Part shown: piece after piece, positions 9,401 through 16,052 of the stretch | Layout: each line of letters begins with the position of its first letter | Position numbering within the stretch: the stretch's first letter is position 1 | Position numbers and translations under genes: made by a program | Source: Phycisphaerae bacterium | GTDB lineage: Bacteria; Planctomycetota; Phycisphaerae; Tepidisphaerales; Tepidisphaeraceae | DNA length: 64,000 bases | NCBI GenBank assembly: GCA_025924315.1 | Contig: JAICIO010000015.1 | Span: 1-64,000 of the forward strand | Direction: 5' to 3' | The notes under the pieces: model-generated | Told to the model about the DNA's origin: nothing | The model's database searches: none | Seen by the model: the letters and a program-made list of their open reading frames with translations, nothing else

Positions 9401-9555
9401 TCATCGCTCGCGGCGGCTTGCAGCTTCGCGGCGCAATCTGCACACGTTGCGCGATGCGATTCGAATCGCGCAAGGTCCTCGGCTTCGAGGCCTCGCGACA
9501 AATACGCCGCGATCTGCTCTTCAAACCAGATGTGATCGTTTTCAGTCCGTGTCAC
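6451..9555 (-). CDS. ECF anti-sigma factor fused to prepilin-like and DUF4349-type domains
   Basis: A 1034-residue membrane protein. The chosen GTG at 9555 overlaps the sigma-factor stop as GTGA; the longer open frame just reads through the sigma gene. Domain order: zinc-finger anti-sigma motif H34-x3-C38-x2-C41; one membrane helix at about 98-118; a prepilin-like stretch (SDLRQIG 138-144, ANENKG 151-156, NVLYGDGHV 247-255) resembling the body of the prepilins at 12.6-19.8 kb but without their N-terminal helix; a Gln/Ala/Pro-rich linker at about 300-386; a DUF4349-like domain from about 387 to 590 with coiled coil; further DUF4349-like repeats to about 990; and a second helix near the C-terminus. 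It probably holds the cognate sigma factor at the membrane and senses an envelope signal. The domain combination is unusual. Confidence 0.8.
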   Translation of the reverse strand: MTRTENDHIWFEEQIAAYLSRGLEAEDLARFESHRATCADCAAKLQAAASDDRRLNDLFKGVAPSSSFEDRLVQRLRTDRHRRRVFKFPTIHPGIRKAALATAAVIVMGGFGYVATDLMSRGEIPTLWADAQIGKTASDLRQIGAATQLSANENKGSYGYFAYDYDGDARKMNKNLSSDYAVAGDMNSKRQPANRFTYGNVTNGRQFRGIVTQSEAGPSNPPQQNAGRGAGGQSANMPAAGDREGQNVLYGDGHVAFTQSPFVSKQGDSIYTRRTAEANNYFKPVSGTSAPDAQDKLREQPKEVALQLGSQTQGQGQQGQQGQQSQAKTVEGTEKQESAAAVNGTVTVDAKQALPAAVAAPETPALTPAPAPTTPPAPPATSQPSDRKIIRNGTMEFEIDSFDNAVVTVSKIVREEGGFIGTTTSEKLPNGKVKGTITLRVPPDHLDTLVLKLRGLGDLKRQNLTADDVTKQYNDLQSELRAAQAMQERLLDLIKNGKGAIKDLLAAEKELGTWREKIEQVQGEINYYNNLVAMATLNLSLFERDIRQTAEVKQTEDVQMGVEAEDVETARTNALKAIEDAKGRVVESELKKFEAGQFAAKIVADVAPDQAGSVIDRLKQLGKVARLEIERKQTSPSDVVVKDGLKVERGDTRLNVSLYNLANVAPRQTVNLNLASDDVEKSYNAILARIEKANGRVVSSNLNRAKPDQTTGTIQFETKSADAEAVLQDVRMQGEAMKMTVVENTDTANVTTTKRGFSVQIVSTAVAAAREAETMSIATPDVPTSYRAILDSAHTLNLRVIESQMNQVDPQNVSATMTVELKREQQAEFEKILAGQGQIINRTVTRSTDNENTLDSKLHWQISLTDADRIAPRQSTGVTIETSDVEQGLNQITAAVEAASGRVADSGVSKDASGQSTARARIEVPLAKAGAIIDAIRAQGKVREIQSSKNMQAPDGPLARATIDLTLTSGEQIVGADHGLWATIRNGLATSVSGLLWSLQLIIIGLCLVAPWVLLIWVGWKIVRRRKQATSAPA

Positions 9556-10118
9556 TGTGCGGTGTCCTTTGTCATTCGATCTCGGAGCATCCTGATTCCA
9601 CGATGTAGGAGCCCGCGCAACGATCCGTTCGACATCGCCAATTGACTCGCGATCGCTTCGTAATCGGCTCCGCCGATGTAACGAAGCATCAGCGGGATGC
9701 GGTATTCCTCCGGCATCGAGCGCAGGATCGACAGCACGCGCTGGCGCTCGTCTTCCTGCTCGAGCTGATCCGGCGGAGAGGGGGATCTCGACGCGATCGT
9801 CAGCAGCGCGTCCCCCTCTTGTTTCGCGCCGCGTCCTCGCTTCTTTCGCGAATCGTGTCGGGCAGCGTCGATCACGATGCGCTGGGCGATCGTGTTGAGC
9901 CAGCTGTGAAAGTTCTTCGCGTCGCTCAGCGAGCGGATCGATCGCCACGCCTGCAGCATCGTTTCCTGAACCAGGTCCTCCGCTCGGTGCGTGTCGCCGG
10001 TTTCGAGGTACACGCGAGCAAATAACCACCGCGCCGATCGGCGAACCAGCTCTTCAAAAGCGGCTTGGTTCCCGGCCTGGCTCTGCACAACGAGCGTTTG
10101 ATCGGACTCGCGATTCAT
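9552..10118 (-). CDS. ECF-type RNA polymerase sigma factor
   Basis: A 188-residue sigma-70 family protein of extracytoplasmic-function size. Region 2 shows AEDLVQETMLQAWRS, for -10 recognition and core binding. Region 4 shows MPEEYRIPLMLRYIGGADYEAIASQL, the helix-turn-helix for the -35 element. The linker is basic (RKKRGRGAKQ). The TGA overlaps the GTG of the anti-sigma fusion gene, so the pair is translationally coupled. It should direct RNA polymerase to a small regulon once released; its targets, and whether it is autoregulated, cannot be read here. Confidence 0.92.
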   Translation of the reverse strand: MNRESDQTLVVQSQAGNQAAFEELVRRSARWLFARVYLETGDTHRAEDLVQETMLQAWRSIRSLSDAKNFHSWLNTIAQRIVIDAARHDSRKKRGRGAKQEGDALLTIASRSPSPPDQLEQEDERQRVLSILRSMPEEYRIPLMLRYIGGADYEAIASQLAMSNGSLRGLLHRGIRMLRDRMTKDTAQ

Positions 10119-10232
10119 GCGGTTGTCACAGGATTAGACGACGGTCGTGGAAATTCGTCGCGCGAAAAATTCGGCGCTGGCAGATGAAGCATGGCGCGCG
10201 ACGATTAAAACCGTCTTTCAATGGAGGTCGAT

Positions 10233-10367
10233 ATGATTCGTAAAACGGCGAAAGGGTATAAAGTGCTGAGCGAGAAGGGCAAAAACCTCGGCGGGCCGTA
10301 CAAGACCAAGGCCGAGGCGGAAAAACGCCTGAAACAGGTCGAGTACTTCAAGCACAAGAAAGGATAG
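10233..10367 (+). CDS. Conserved-looking 44-residue basic protein
   Basis: An ATG at 10233 follows a clear ribosome-binding site (TGGAGGT, 7 bases before). The 44 residues are highly basic and read like a short beta-beta-alpha unit (GYKVLSEKGKNLGGPYKTK, then AEAEKRLKQVEYFKHKKG). Small proteins with GKNLG..KTKAEAEKRLKQVEYFKH are common in environmental bacteria to my recollection, with no known function. The gene is divergent from the ECF sigma gene across 114 bases and is followed by a palindromic element. Confidence 0.75.
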   Translation: MIRKTAKGYKVLSEKGKNLGGPYKTKAEAEKRLKQVEYFKHKKG

Positions 10368-10370
10368 GCG

Positions 10371-10445
10371 TGGCGGGCGGATTTTAGTCCGCCTGTTGCA
10401 TTCCAACCCTCGCGCGAAGACAGCCGGACTAAACTCCGCCCGCCG
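10371..10445. repeat. Palindromic element between convergent genes
   Basis: Arms 10371-10391 and 10425-10445 pair as GGCGGGCGGA(T/G)TTTAGTCCG, about 19 of 21 bases. The element fills the space between the 44-residue gene and the convergent oxidoreductase gene and could work as a bidirectional terminator, although neither side has a strong T-run. Confidence 0.7.
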
Positions 10446-10450
10446 AACGA

Positions 10451-12460
10451 TTATTCTTCAAGGTTTAGCCACTTCATCTCGCCGTCAGTCAATTCCACGT
10501 CGAGAGCGGGTAAGCTCGTGTGCAGCTCATAGAGGGTGCGAGGTCCGATCAGCGGGAATGTTGGGAACGGTTGAGAGAGGACGTAGGCGAGGGCGATGTT
10601 GATCGGCAGAACGTTTTTCTTTTCTGCAAGCTCATTCACCCGCGCGAGGCGCTGAAAGTTGTCTTCGCTGTACCAGCAGCGAGAAAGCTCCGCGTCGGAG
10701 CGGTCTTCGGGTTTGGCTTTTCCGGGGAGGAAGAAACCGCGGGCCTGGCTCGACCAGGCCAGCAATGCGATCTGGTGTTCCTTGAGCCACGCGCGCGATT
10801 CGGCATCCGATGCCGCGATGCATCCGCCCCAGACCGGATCGACCATCCGCGCGAGGCTGAAGTTGTTGCTCACGACGCTAAAGCCTGTGAGGCCTTTCGA
10901 TTTCGCGTACTGGTTTGCCTCCGCGACGCGGTCCACGGTCCAGTTGCTGCCACCGAAGGCGTTGATTCGGCCGGCCTTTTTGTGCTCGTTCAGCACGTCG
11001 ATGAACTCACCCACCGGAATCTCGAGATTGTCGCGGTGCATCATGTAGATGTCCGCGTGATCGAGCTGCATTCGCTCAAGGCTCTGGATGAGCTGGGCCG
11101 TAAGATCCTTCGGATTACACGCGGGCGAGTGGGCGCCTTTGCAGATGACGTTCACTTCACCGCGCACGTTGCGGTTCTTGATCCAGCGGCCGAGAAGTTT
11201 CTCCTGCAACCCGCCGCCGTAGATGTAGGCGGTGTCGAACGTGTTTCCGCCGCGCTCGAAATAGTCGTCGAACATCACCGATGCGTGCGCGAGCGTGGTT
11301 TGATTGTCGACGCCCATCACCAGCCGCGCGACCTGCTTCTCGACGCCGGCGATCTTACCGTACTTCATCTTCGCGCCGGATTTGTGGGCGAGCGGTTTGC
11401 GAGAGACGGTCGGAATAACCGCATCCATCTTCTCCGCTTCGTACTGTAATCCGATCTGCGCGCGCCACATGTCGAGCGCCTTCATGTTGCCGAGCGTGTC
11501 GTTCCAGCTCATCGCGGGTGAAGGCGCCTGGCGCTTGTCGAGATTCGCTGCGACGGTGTCGGCTTCGATCCCGTAGATCTGCTGCGAGGTTTCAACGTTG
11601 ATGTGGGTCGGAGCCTTCTCGCCGCGCTTGTGCAGCGTAATGGTGACCGTCCCACCATCGCGCGCGGGCACCCACGGCTGCGGGACATGAATCCACCCTT
11701 CGCTGCCGTAGATGCGCAGCGAGTTATCCTGATTCGCCTGCACGCCGGTTGCCAGTTGTCCGACGATTCCGCCGGGGAATTTGGCGCTGGCGATCGCGTA
11801 GTGATCGACGCCGCTCGGACCCAGCTCGCCGACGGCTTTGAACTCAATCGGCTCGGCGAAATCTTTGCCCGTCGCGACACCTGCGATCAATCGCGACATC
11901 GACACGGGATAGCAGCCGACGTCGAGAATCCCGCCGCCCCCGAGCGCGTTGTTCGTCAGCCGGCTCGTGTCGTTGAAGGGGATCGGCCAGTGGAAGCTGA
12001 ACGTCGCTTGAATCACGCGCACATCGCCGATCGCCTTGTCGCGAATCAGTTCGACGAGCTTGTGCGTCTGCGGATGGCAGCGATACATGAACGCTTCCAT
12101 CAGGAACACGTCGTTTTCGCGTGCGGCTTCGACGATCGCCATGGCCTCGGCGTGATTCAGGCCGATCGGCTTTTCGACGAGCAGATGTTTCTTCGCCTCG
12201 GCGCCTTTGATCGCCCATTCGGCGTGCATGGGATGCGGCAGGGCGATGTAAACGGCTTCGACTTTCGGGTCGTCGAGCAGCGACTGGTAGCTGGCGTGGC
12301 GATTGGGGACGTTGAATTGATCCGCGAATTTGTTCGCGGACTCTTCCGACCTGCTTCCGACCGCGACGAGCGTGCCGGTTTTTGAATGGGTTACGCCCTG
12401 CGCGAAGGCTTTAGCGATGGCGCCGGTGCCCAGAATTCCCCAGCCGAGTTTTCCTGTCAT
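10451..12460 (-). CDS. Fused Gfo/Idh/MocA oxidoreductase and aldo-keto reductase
   Basis: A 669-residue two-domain enzyme. Residues 1 to about 330 are a Gfo/Idh/MocA dehydrogenase: Rossmann motif GILGTGAIAKAF, then EKPIGLNHAEA, where the Lys of EKP is the usual catalytic residue. Residues from about 345 on are an aldo-keto reductase barrel lacking the usual first strand, with NTFDTAYIYGGG (active-site Asp and Tyr), CKGAHSP and an SNWTVDR strand. Both families use NAD(P)(H) on sugars or polyols, so the fusion may couple an oxidation with a reduction on one substrate; that is inference. It is cytoplasmic, transcribed alone, with no obvious operon partner. Confidence 0.88.
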   Translation of the reverse strand: MTGKLGWGILGTGAIAKAFAQGVTHSKTGTLVAVGSRSEESANKFADQFNVPNRHASYQSLLDDPKVEAVYIALPHPMHAEWAIKGAEAKKHLLVEKPIGLNHAEAMAIVEAARENDVFLMEAFMYRCHPQTHKLVELIRDKAIGDVRVIQATFSFHWPIPFNDTSRLTNNALGGGGILDVGCYPVSMSRLIAGVATGKDFAEPIEFKAVGELGPSGVDHYAIASAKFPGGIVGQLATGVQANQDNSLRIYGSEGWIHVPQPWVPARDGGTVTITLHKRGEKAPTHINVETSQQIYGIEADTVAANLDKRQAPSPAMSWNDTLGNMKALDMWRAQIGLQYEAEKMDAVIPTVSRKPLAHKSGAKMKYGKIAGVEKQVARLVMGVDNQTTLAHASVMFDDYFERGGNTFDTAYIYGGGLQEKLLGRWIKNRNVRGEVNVICKGAHSPACNPKDLTAQLIQSLERMQLDHADIYMMHRDNLEIPVGEFIDVLNEHKKAGRINAFGGSNWTVDRVAEANQYAKSKGLTGFSVVSNNFSLARMVDPVWGGCIAASDAESRAWLKEHQIALLAWSSQARGFFLPGKAKPEDRSDAELSRCWYSEDNFQRLARVNELAEKKNVLPINIALAYVLSQPFPTFPLIGPRTLYELHTSLPALDVELTDGEMKWLNLEE

Positions 12461-12527
12461 TGCATCTCCGCTCTACGATTTCGCGGAGGATAGCACAGAG
12501 TGGGGTGCGAGATAAGCGAATCGCCAC

Positions 12528-12561
12528 GGTCCGCGGGACGAGGGGTTCGTCCCGCGAAACC
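12528..12561. repeat. Hairpin downstream of the first prepilin gene
   Basis: GGTCCGCGGGACGA pairs with TCGTCCCGCGAAACC around a 5-base loop. It lies 48 bases beyond the stop of the prepilin at 12609 on the minus strand. It has no T-run, so it may only protect the 3' end or act as a weak terminator. Confidence 0.6.
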
Positions 12562-12608
12562 GTCAGCGATTTTGACACAGCGCGAGTGGTTGCGTGCTGG
12601 CGCCGTTG

Positions 12609-13604
12609 TCACCAGAAAATCGGCTTGTTCAGCGCGCCGTTTCCCCAGCCGGGTTGCACTTCGTCCGGTGCGGGGCTCGGATTGATGTAGAGGTTTCCTT
12701 GGGGATTGAAGCTGCTGATGCGCGGGCGCCGCGATTCGGCATGACCGTCGCCGAAGAGTTCGTTGATCCAACCGTTCATGGGCGTCTTGCCCTTGCCGTG
12801 GAGGAACGCGAAGCCGTACGTCTGCTGTACGACGTTCGTCGTGTCCTGCTGGCGACACTGATCGGCCATAATCGCTGTTTTGGGCGCCCACTTATCGCTT
12901 ATTTTCGTGACGTAGTCGTCGTGGTTATCGCCGTTTCCATTGCGGTCCCACCAGAAGCGATCGAGCTTGAGCGGCGCGGCATTGGGATTGGACGGCCCGC
13001 CACCCGGTGTGGTGCCGGTCGCGGTCGTGAAGCCGCCCGTGTAATGGCACGCGGGATAAACCGGATTCGGATCACCGAGGTAGAAATAGCGGATGAGTCC
13101 GGTGGCCGCGTAATCTTCGGGCCAGTGGGAACTGTTTGATCCACGCGCGTCGGTGTCCCAGATGTATTGCGCGGGGCAGTACATGACCATTAGATTGCCG
13201 ATCGTCCACTGCGGATTCGGGATGAGGCTACTGGTCAACCGCGTGGGCTGCCCTTGCGGATTGGCGATGCGATTCAGCGCTTCGCGCACGTCGGAATAGA
13301 AATAGTGCACGGTCGGATTCGCCGGATCCAGCGGGACGTTCATCGAATCGCCACCAGCGGAAAGCTTTGCGACGGAATCCACCACGCACGGCGGGAGGAA
13401 TCCCTTGTTCTGATTCGCGTAGATGTAGAAGAACTGCCCGCAGGTGCGGAGGTTGCTGAGGCATTGCACGCTGACCGCCTGCGCGCGGGCGGCTTGGATG
13501 CTCGGCAGGAGAATGGAGATCAACAGCGCGATGATCGCGATCACAACCAGCAACTCGACGAGCGTGAAGCCCACACAGCGCTTCAGTGTCTGACGGCAAG
13601 ACAT
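12609..13604 (-). CDS. Prepilin-like H-X-DG (DUF1559-like) protein 1
   Basis: A 331-residue type IV pilin-like protein. The ATG at 13604 is preferred over an upstream TTG because AAAGGA lies 7 bases before it. The N-terminus is a class III prepilin signal: basic leader, Gly, then [18 protein letters not shown], cleaved before Phe. The body has [19 protein letters not shown], an EF-hand-like loop [12 protein letters not shown] (12912-12947), then HGKGKTP...GDGHAES and a C-terminal [15 protein letters not shown] ending in Trp. Such proteins are probably pseudopilins of a type II-like apparatus or surface anchors; no function is proved. It is transcribed alone, with a T6 motif at 13714-13725. 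Confidence 0.88.
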   Translation of the reverse strand: MSCRQTLKRCVGFTLVELLVVIAIIALLISILLPSIQAARAQAVSVQCLSNLRTCGQFFYIYANQNKGFLPPCVVDSVAKLSAGGDSMNVPLDPANPTVHYFYSDVREALNRIANPQGQPTRLTSSLIPNPQWTIGNLMVMYCPAQYIWDTDARGSNSSHWPEDYAATGLIRYFYLGDPNPVYPACHYTGGFTTATGTTPGGGPSNPNAAPLKLDRFWWDRNGNGDNHDDYVTKISDKWAPKTAIMADQCRQQDTTNVVQQTYGFAFLHGKGKTPMNGWINELFGDGHAESRRPRISSFNPQGNLYINPSPAPDEVQPGWGNGALNKPIFW

Positions 13605-13713
13605 GGCGGATCCTTTCGAGTCAGAACTCAAATCAGCGACTGCACAGAGATGTCGGGTGGGATTATGCCGAATCGATCGCGCGAAAATCTTCTCGTTTTG
13701 GGGAGTAAAGTTA

Positions 13714-13725
13714 TCGTTTTTTGTT
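13714..13725 (-). promoter_or_regulatory. Shared T6 motif upstream of prepilin 1
   Basis: TCGTTTTTTGTT on the plus strand (AACAAAAAACGA in the direction of the gene), about 110 bases before the ATG at 13604. It matches the copies before the other three prepilins, and the flank AAAGT(T/G)ATC is shared with the copy at 14958. It is a candidate operator or activator site. Confidence 0.45.
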
Positions 13726-13753
13726 GTATAGGCAGAAAATAGGCGTGGCAGTC

Positions 13754-13783
13754 CTGGCGGCGCTCAAAATCGAGCGCCGCCAG
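13754..13783 (-). terminator. Strong hairpin after prepilin 2
   Basis: CTGGCGGCGCTC pairs with GAGCGCCGCCAG around a 6-base loop, and the stem extends outward through GCAGT/ACTGC. On the minus strand TATTTTC follows about 12 bases later. It lies 51 bases beyond the stop of prepilin 2 and isolates it from prepilin 1. Confidence 0.6.
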
Positions 13784-13834
13784 ACTGCGAAACCGCACGT
13801 ATTGGCAGACCTTCTGGTCGGATGCGATCGTCGC

Positions 13835-14809
13835 TCACCAGAAGATCGGATTATTCTTCGTGCCGTTGCCCCAGCCGGGTTGAACCTCGTCGGGGCCGGG
13901 ATTCGGATTGGTGTATAGAGTGCCATCCGAATTGAAACTTGAAGCCCGCGGACGCTTGGACTCGGCGTGACCATCGCCGTAAAGCTCGTTGATCCAGCCG
14001 GACAGGGGGGTCTTACCTTTGCCGTGAAGGAACGCGAAACCAAACTGGTTCGTCACCGCCGAGTTTTGCTGTCGGCACTGGTCGGCCATGATCACCGTTT
14101 TGGGCGCCCACTTGTCGCTGGTCTTGTTCACGTACTCGTCGCGATTATCACCGCTGTGGTTCCGATCATAGAAGAACCGATCGAGCGAAGCAGGAGGGGC
14201 CGCGGGATTGATCGGCCCACCGACGGCATTGAACCCACCTTGATAGTGGCAGCTCGGATAGAGCGGATTGGGACAGCCGAGATAGAAATAACGGATGCAC
14301 CCACTGGCCATGAAATCTTCCGGCCAGTGTGAGTTGGACGATCCGCGTGCATCGGTGTCCCAGATGTATTGGGCGGGACAGTAGAAAACCATCAGATTGC
14401 CGATGTGCCACAGCGGATTGACGATCGTCCCAGGGCCGCTCGGATTCGGAATTCGTCCCCCGGGGCTGTTCGGATTGGCGATGTGGTCTAGCGCTTCTCG
14501 AATGCCCGGATACTTATACGTAACGCCTGTCGCCGGATTGAGCACGCCGGAGTTGCCGTTTTCAAGCGGGAACTTTGCGACCGAATCGTAATCCGCTTCG
14601 GGCAGGAATCCCTTGTTTTGATTGGCGTAGATCTGGAAGAACTGGCCGCAGGTTCGCAGATTGCTGAGGCATTGAACGCTCAGGGCCTGTTGCCGAGCGG
14701 CCTGTAGACTGGGCAGAAGGATTGCAATCAGCACGGCGATGATGCCGATGACGACGAGTAGCTCCACGAGCGTAAAAGCGCGCCGTAGAAACGTGAGGGA
14801 CGATCGCAT
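13835..14809 (-). CDS. Prepilin-like H-X-DG (DUF1559-like) protein 2
   Basis: A 324-residue prepilin paralogue. The ATG at 14809 (MRSSLTFLRRA) follows a GCGAGG site; upstream in-frame codons give an implausible hydrophilic start. The leader ends in Ala instead of the usual Gly before [18 protein letters not shown]. It shares [18 protein letters not shown], loop DRNHSGDNRDEY (14132-14167), HGKGKTPLSGWINELYGDGH and a C-terminal [15 protein letters not shown] ending in Trp. It is closest to prepilin 1 (same [16 protein letters not shown] stretch). It has its own upstream T6 motif and downstream hairpin. It is probably membrane-anchored, then processed by prepilin peptidase. Confidence 0.88.
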   Translation of the reverse strand: MRSSLTFLRRAFTLVELLVVIGIIAVLIAILLPSLQAARQQALSVQCLSNLRTCGQFFQIYANQNKGFLPEADYDSVAKFPLENGNSGVLNPATGVTYKYPGIREALDHIANPNSPGGRIPNPSGPGTIVNPLWHIGNLMVFYCPAQYIWDTDARGSSNSHWPEDFMASGCIRYFYLGCPNPLYPSCHYQGGFNAVGGPINPAAPPASLDRFFYDRNHSGDNRDEYVNKTSDKWAPKTVIMADQCRQQNSAVTNQFGFAFLHGKGKTPLSGWINELYGDGHAESKRPRASSFNSDGTLYTNPNPGPDEVQPGWGNGTKNNPIFW

Positions 14810-14957
14810 GTGAACCTCGCAGTAGAGAGATGCGCCGCGTGGCGGCGAAGGACATCGGCACTGGCCGAACCATCGCCGCAAAAGCCGACGGTTACGAGTC
14901 TCCGTACGTTATTCCAACCCGCCCCTTCGGTCTTCTCATCATCCGTCAGCAAAGTGA

Positions 14958-14969
14958 TCATTTTTTATT
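14958..14969 (-). promoter_or_regulatory. Shared T6 motif upstream of prepilin 2
   Basis: TCATTTTTTATT on the plus strand, about 150 bases before the ATG at 14809. With flanks it matches the prepilin 1 copy at 16 of 19 bases. It directly abuts the palindrome 14968-15005. Confidence 0.4.
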
Positions 14970-15071
14970 GGGCCCCATTGTTTTGATGCCAAAATAATGG
15001 GGTCCAATGGAATTGGGGCACGGGCAGTTGCTGGTGACTGGGTTATCTGGTTTGCAGAGGGGAGGGCAGAA

Positions 15072-15131
15072 AAGAAAATCGCCCGCGGCTTCGTACGGTT
15101 CAGGTGACCGTTCTACGAAACCGCGGGCGAT
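15072..15131 (-). terminator. Terminator of the first PhyH gene
   Basis: Arms 15078-15095 and 15114-15131 pair over 18 bases with a single G-T wobble (ATCGCCCGCGG...), and the minus strand continues into TTTTCTTTT. It begins 26 bases past the PhyH stop. The arm resembles the GCTTGCGGTTTCG palindromes elsewhere in the window. Confidence 0.8.
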
Positions 15132-15156
15132 GTAAGCGTGTTCAGTTTGTCGCGGG

Positions 15157-15906
15157 TTATCGAACGCGAACGCCATCCTTCAGGAACGGCTCAGCCAATC
15201 CTGAAATCGTTCCGTCAGGACGCTTGATCGGCTCCGACGAATACTGCGCAAGGTAGACGCGGCGCATGTTTTTACTCTTGTTCGCGCCGCTTCGGTGGAA
15301 GCAGACGCTGGAGAAACACGCGATGCTGCCGGCCGGGACGATGACCGCCTCGCCGGGGTCGTCGCCGTGATAACCGACGAGATCGAGCCCTTGGCGTTCG
15401 TGCTCGATGCGCTCGCGGACGCCGGCGCGCTTGTACGGCAGCATATAGACGGTGCCGTTCTCTTCGTTCACATCATCCAGCGTGCACCAGCAGGTGAGAT
15501 ACGGCTTGTGCTTGGCCTGCACGTAGCCGGAATCCTGGTGCCAGGAGAACTTCACGCCTTTCTCGGCGCCCTTTAGTACCCACTGTTCGTAGAACAGAAA
15601 CGCATCGGGGCCGAGCGTGGCGCGGCAGATGTCGGCCATCAGGTCCGAGAACAGAAACTCATGAAGCCGTGGAAGCTCGCGAAAGCGATTCGCGATGAAG
15701 TAGCGGTTGTTTCGGATCTGGCCCTTGTAATTGTCGGTGCCGGCCTCATCCATTTCCTTGTGGACGATGTCGAGCATGTTGTTGCACTCACCCCGGAGCA
15801 TGGCGAGCATGTCCGGCGGGATTACGTTTTCGAGAACGAAGAAACCATCTTCGATGAACTTGCGACGATCTTCGTCGCTCACAACAGACGTCGTTGCCAA
15901 TGTCAT
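15157..15906 (-). CDS. Phytanoyl-CoA dioxygenase-family oxygenase 1 (PhyH)
   Basis: A 249-residue Fe(II)/2-oxoglutarate oxygenase. The metal triad is visible: H123 and D125 in FSWHQDSGY, then H204 in VCFHRSG, with R215/R216 as likely 2-oxoglutarate ligand. The family hydroxylates or oxidises unactivated carbon in small molecules with O2 and 2-oxoglutarate. The substrate is unknown; phytanoyl-CoA itself is unlikely in a bacterium of this kind. It is closely related to the oxygenase at 22822-23580 (same HQDSGYV, EENGTVY, YHGDDPGE and MRRVYLAQYS stretches), a recent duplication. It is monocistronic with a strong terminator, inside the prepilin/AraC block. Confidence 0.88.
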   Translation of the reverse strand: MTLATTSVVSDEDRRKFIEDGFFVLENVIPPDMLAMLRGECNNMLDIVHKEMDEAGTDNYKGQIRNNRYFIANRFRELPRLHEFLFSDLMADICRATLGPDAFLFYEQWVLKGAEKGVKFSWHQDSGYVQAKHKPYLTCWCTLDDVNEENGTVYMLPYKRAGVRERIEHERQGLDLVGYHGDDPGEAVIVPAGSIACFSSVCFHRSGANKSKNMRRVYLAQYSSEPIKRPDGTISGLAEPFLKDGVRVR

Positions 15907-16052
15907 TATCTGACTCCTTGTGCAGGCATTATTCCCAACTCGGGCCGATGGTTCTACTCGTTTTCCGCTGCAGAACTTATCATTTCGTGGCCGATTGCGA
16001 GGATTTATCTCGTGGAGTGTAAGCCCTTAAATTTCGGCTAGATGCGCGATGT

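Larger units (their letters stand above)
14810..15156. other. 347-base gene-free region between prepilin 2 and a PhyH gene
   Basis: It holds the upstream region of prepilin 2, the T6 motif at 14958-14969, an imperfect palindrome at 14968-15005 (arms of about 18 bases with two mismatches, TTGGGCCCCATTGTTTTG type), and the terminator of the PhyH gene at 15072-15131. Minus-strand open frames across it have no plausible start or composition and are treated as noise. Confidence 0.7.

Noticed and set aside
14968-15005. Palindrome TTGGGCCCCATTGTTTTG as a terminator
   Set aside because: The arms pair well but no T-run follows on either strand; left as an unexplained palindrome.
14958-15176. 72-codon minus-strand frame covering the PhyH terminator
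   Set aside because: It consists of palindrome and terminator sequence and has no homology-like pattern.
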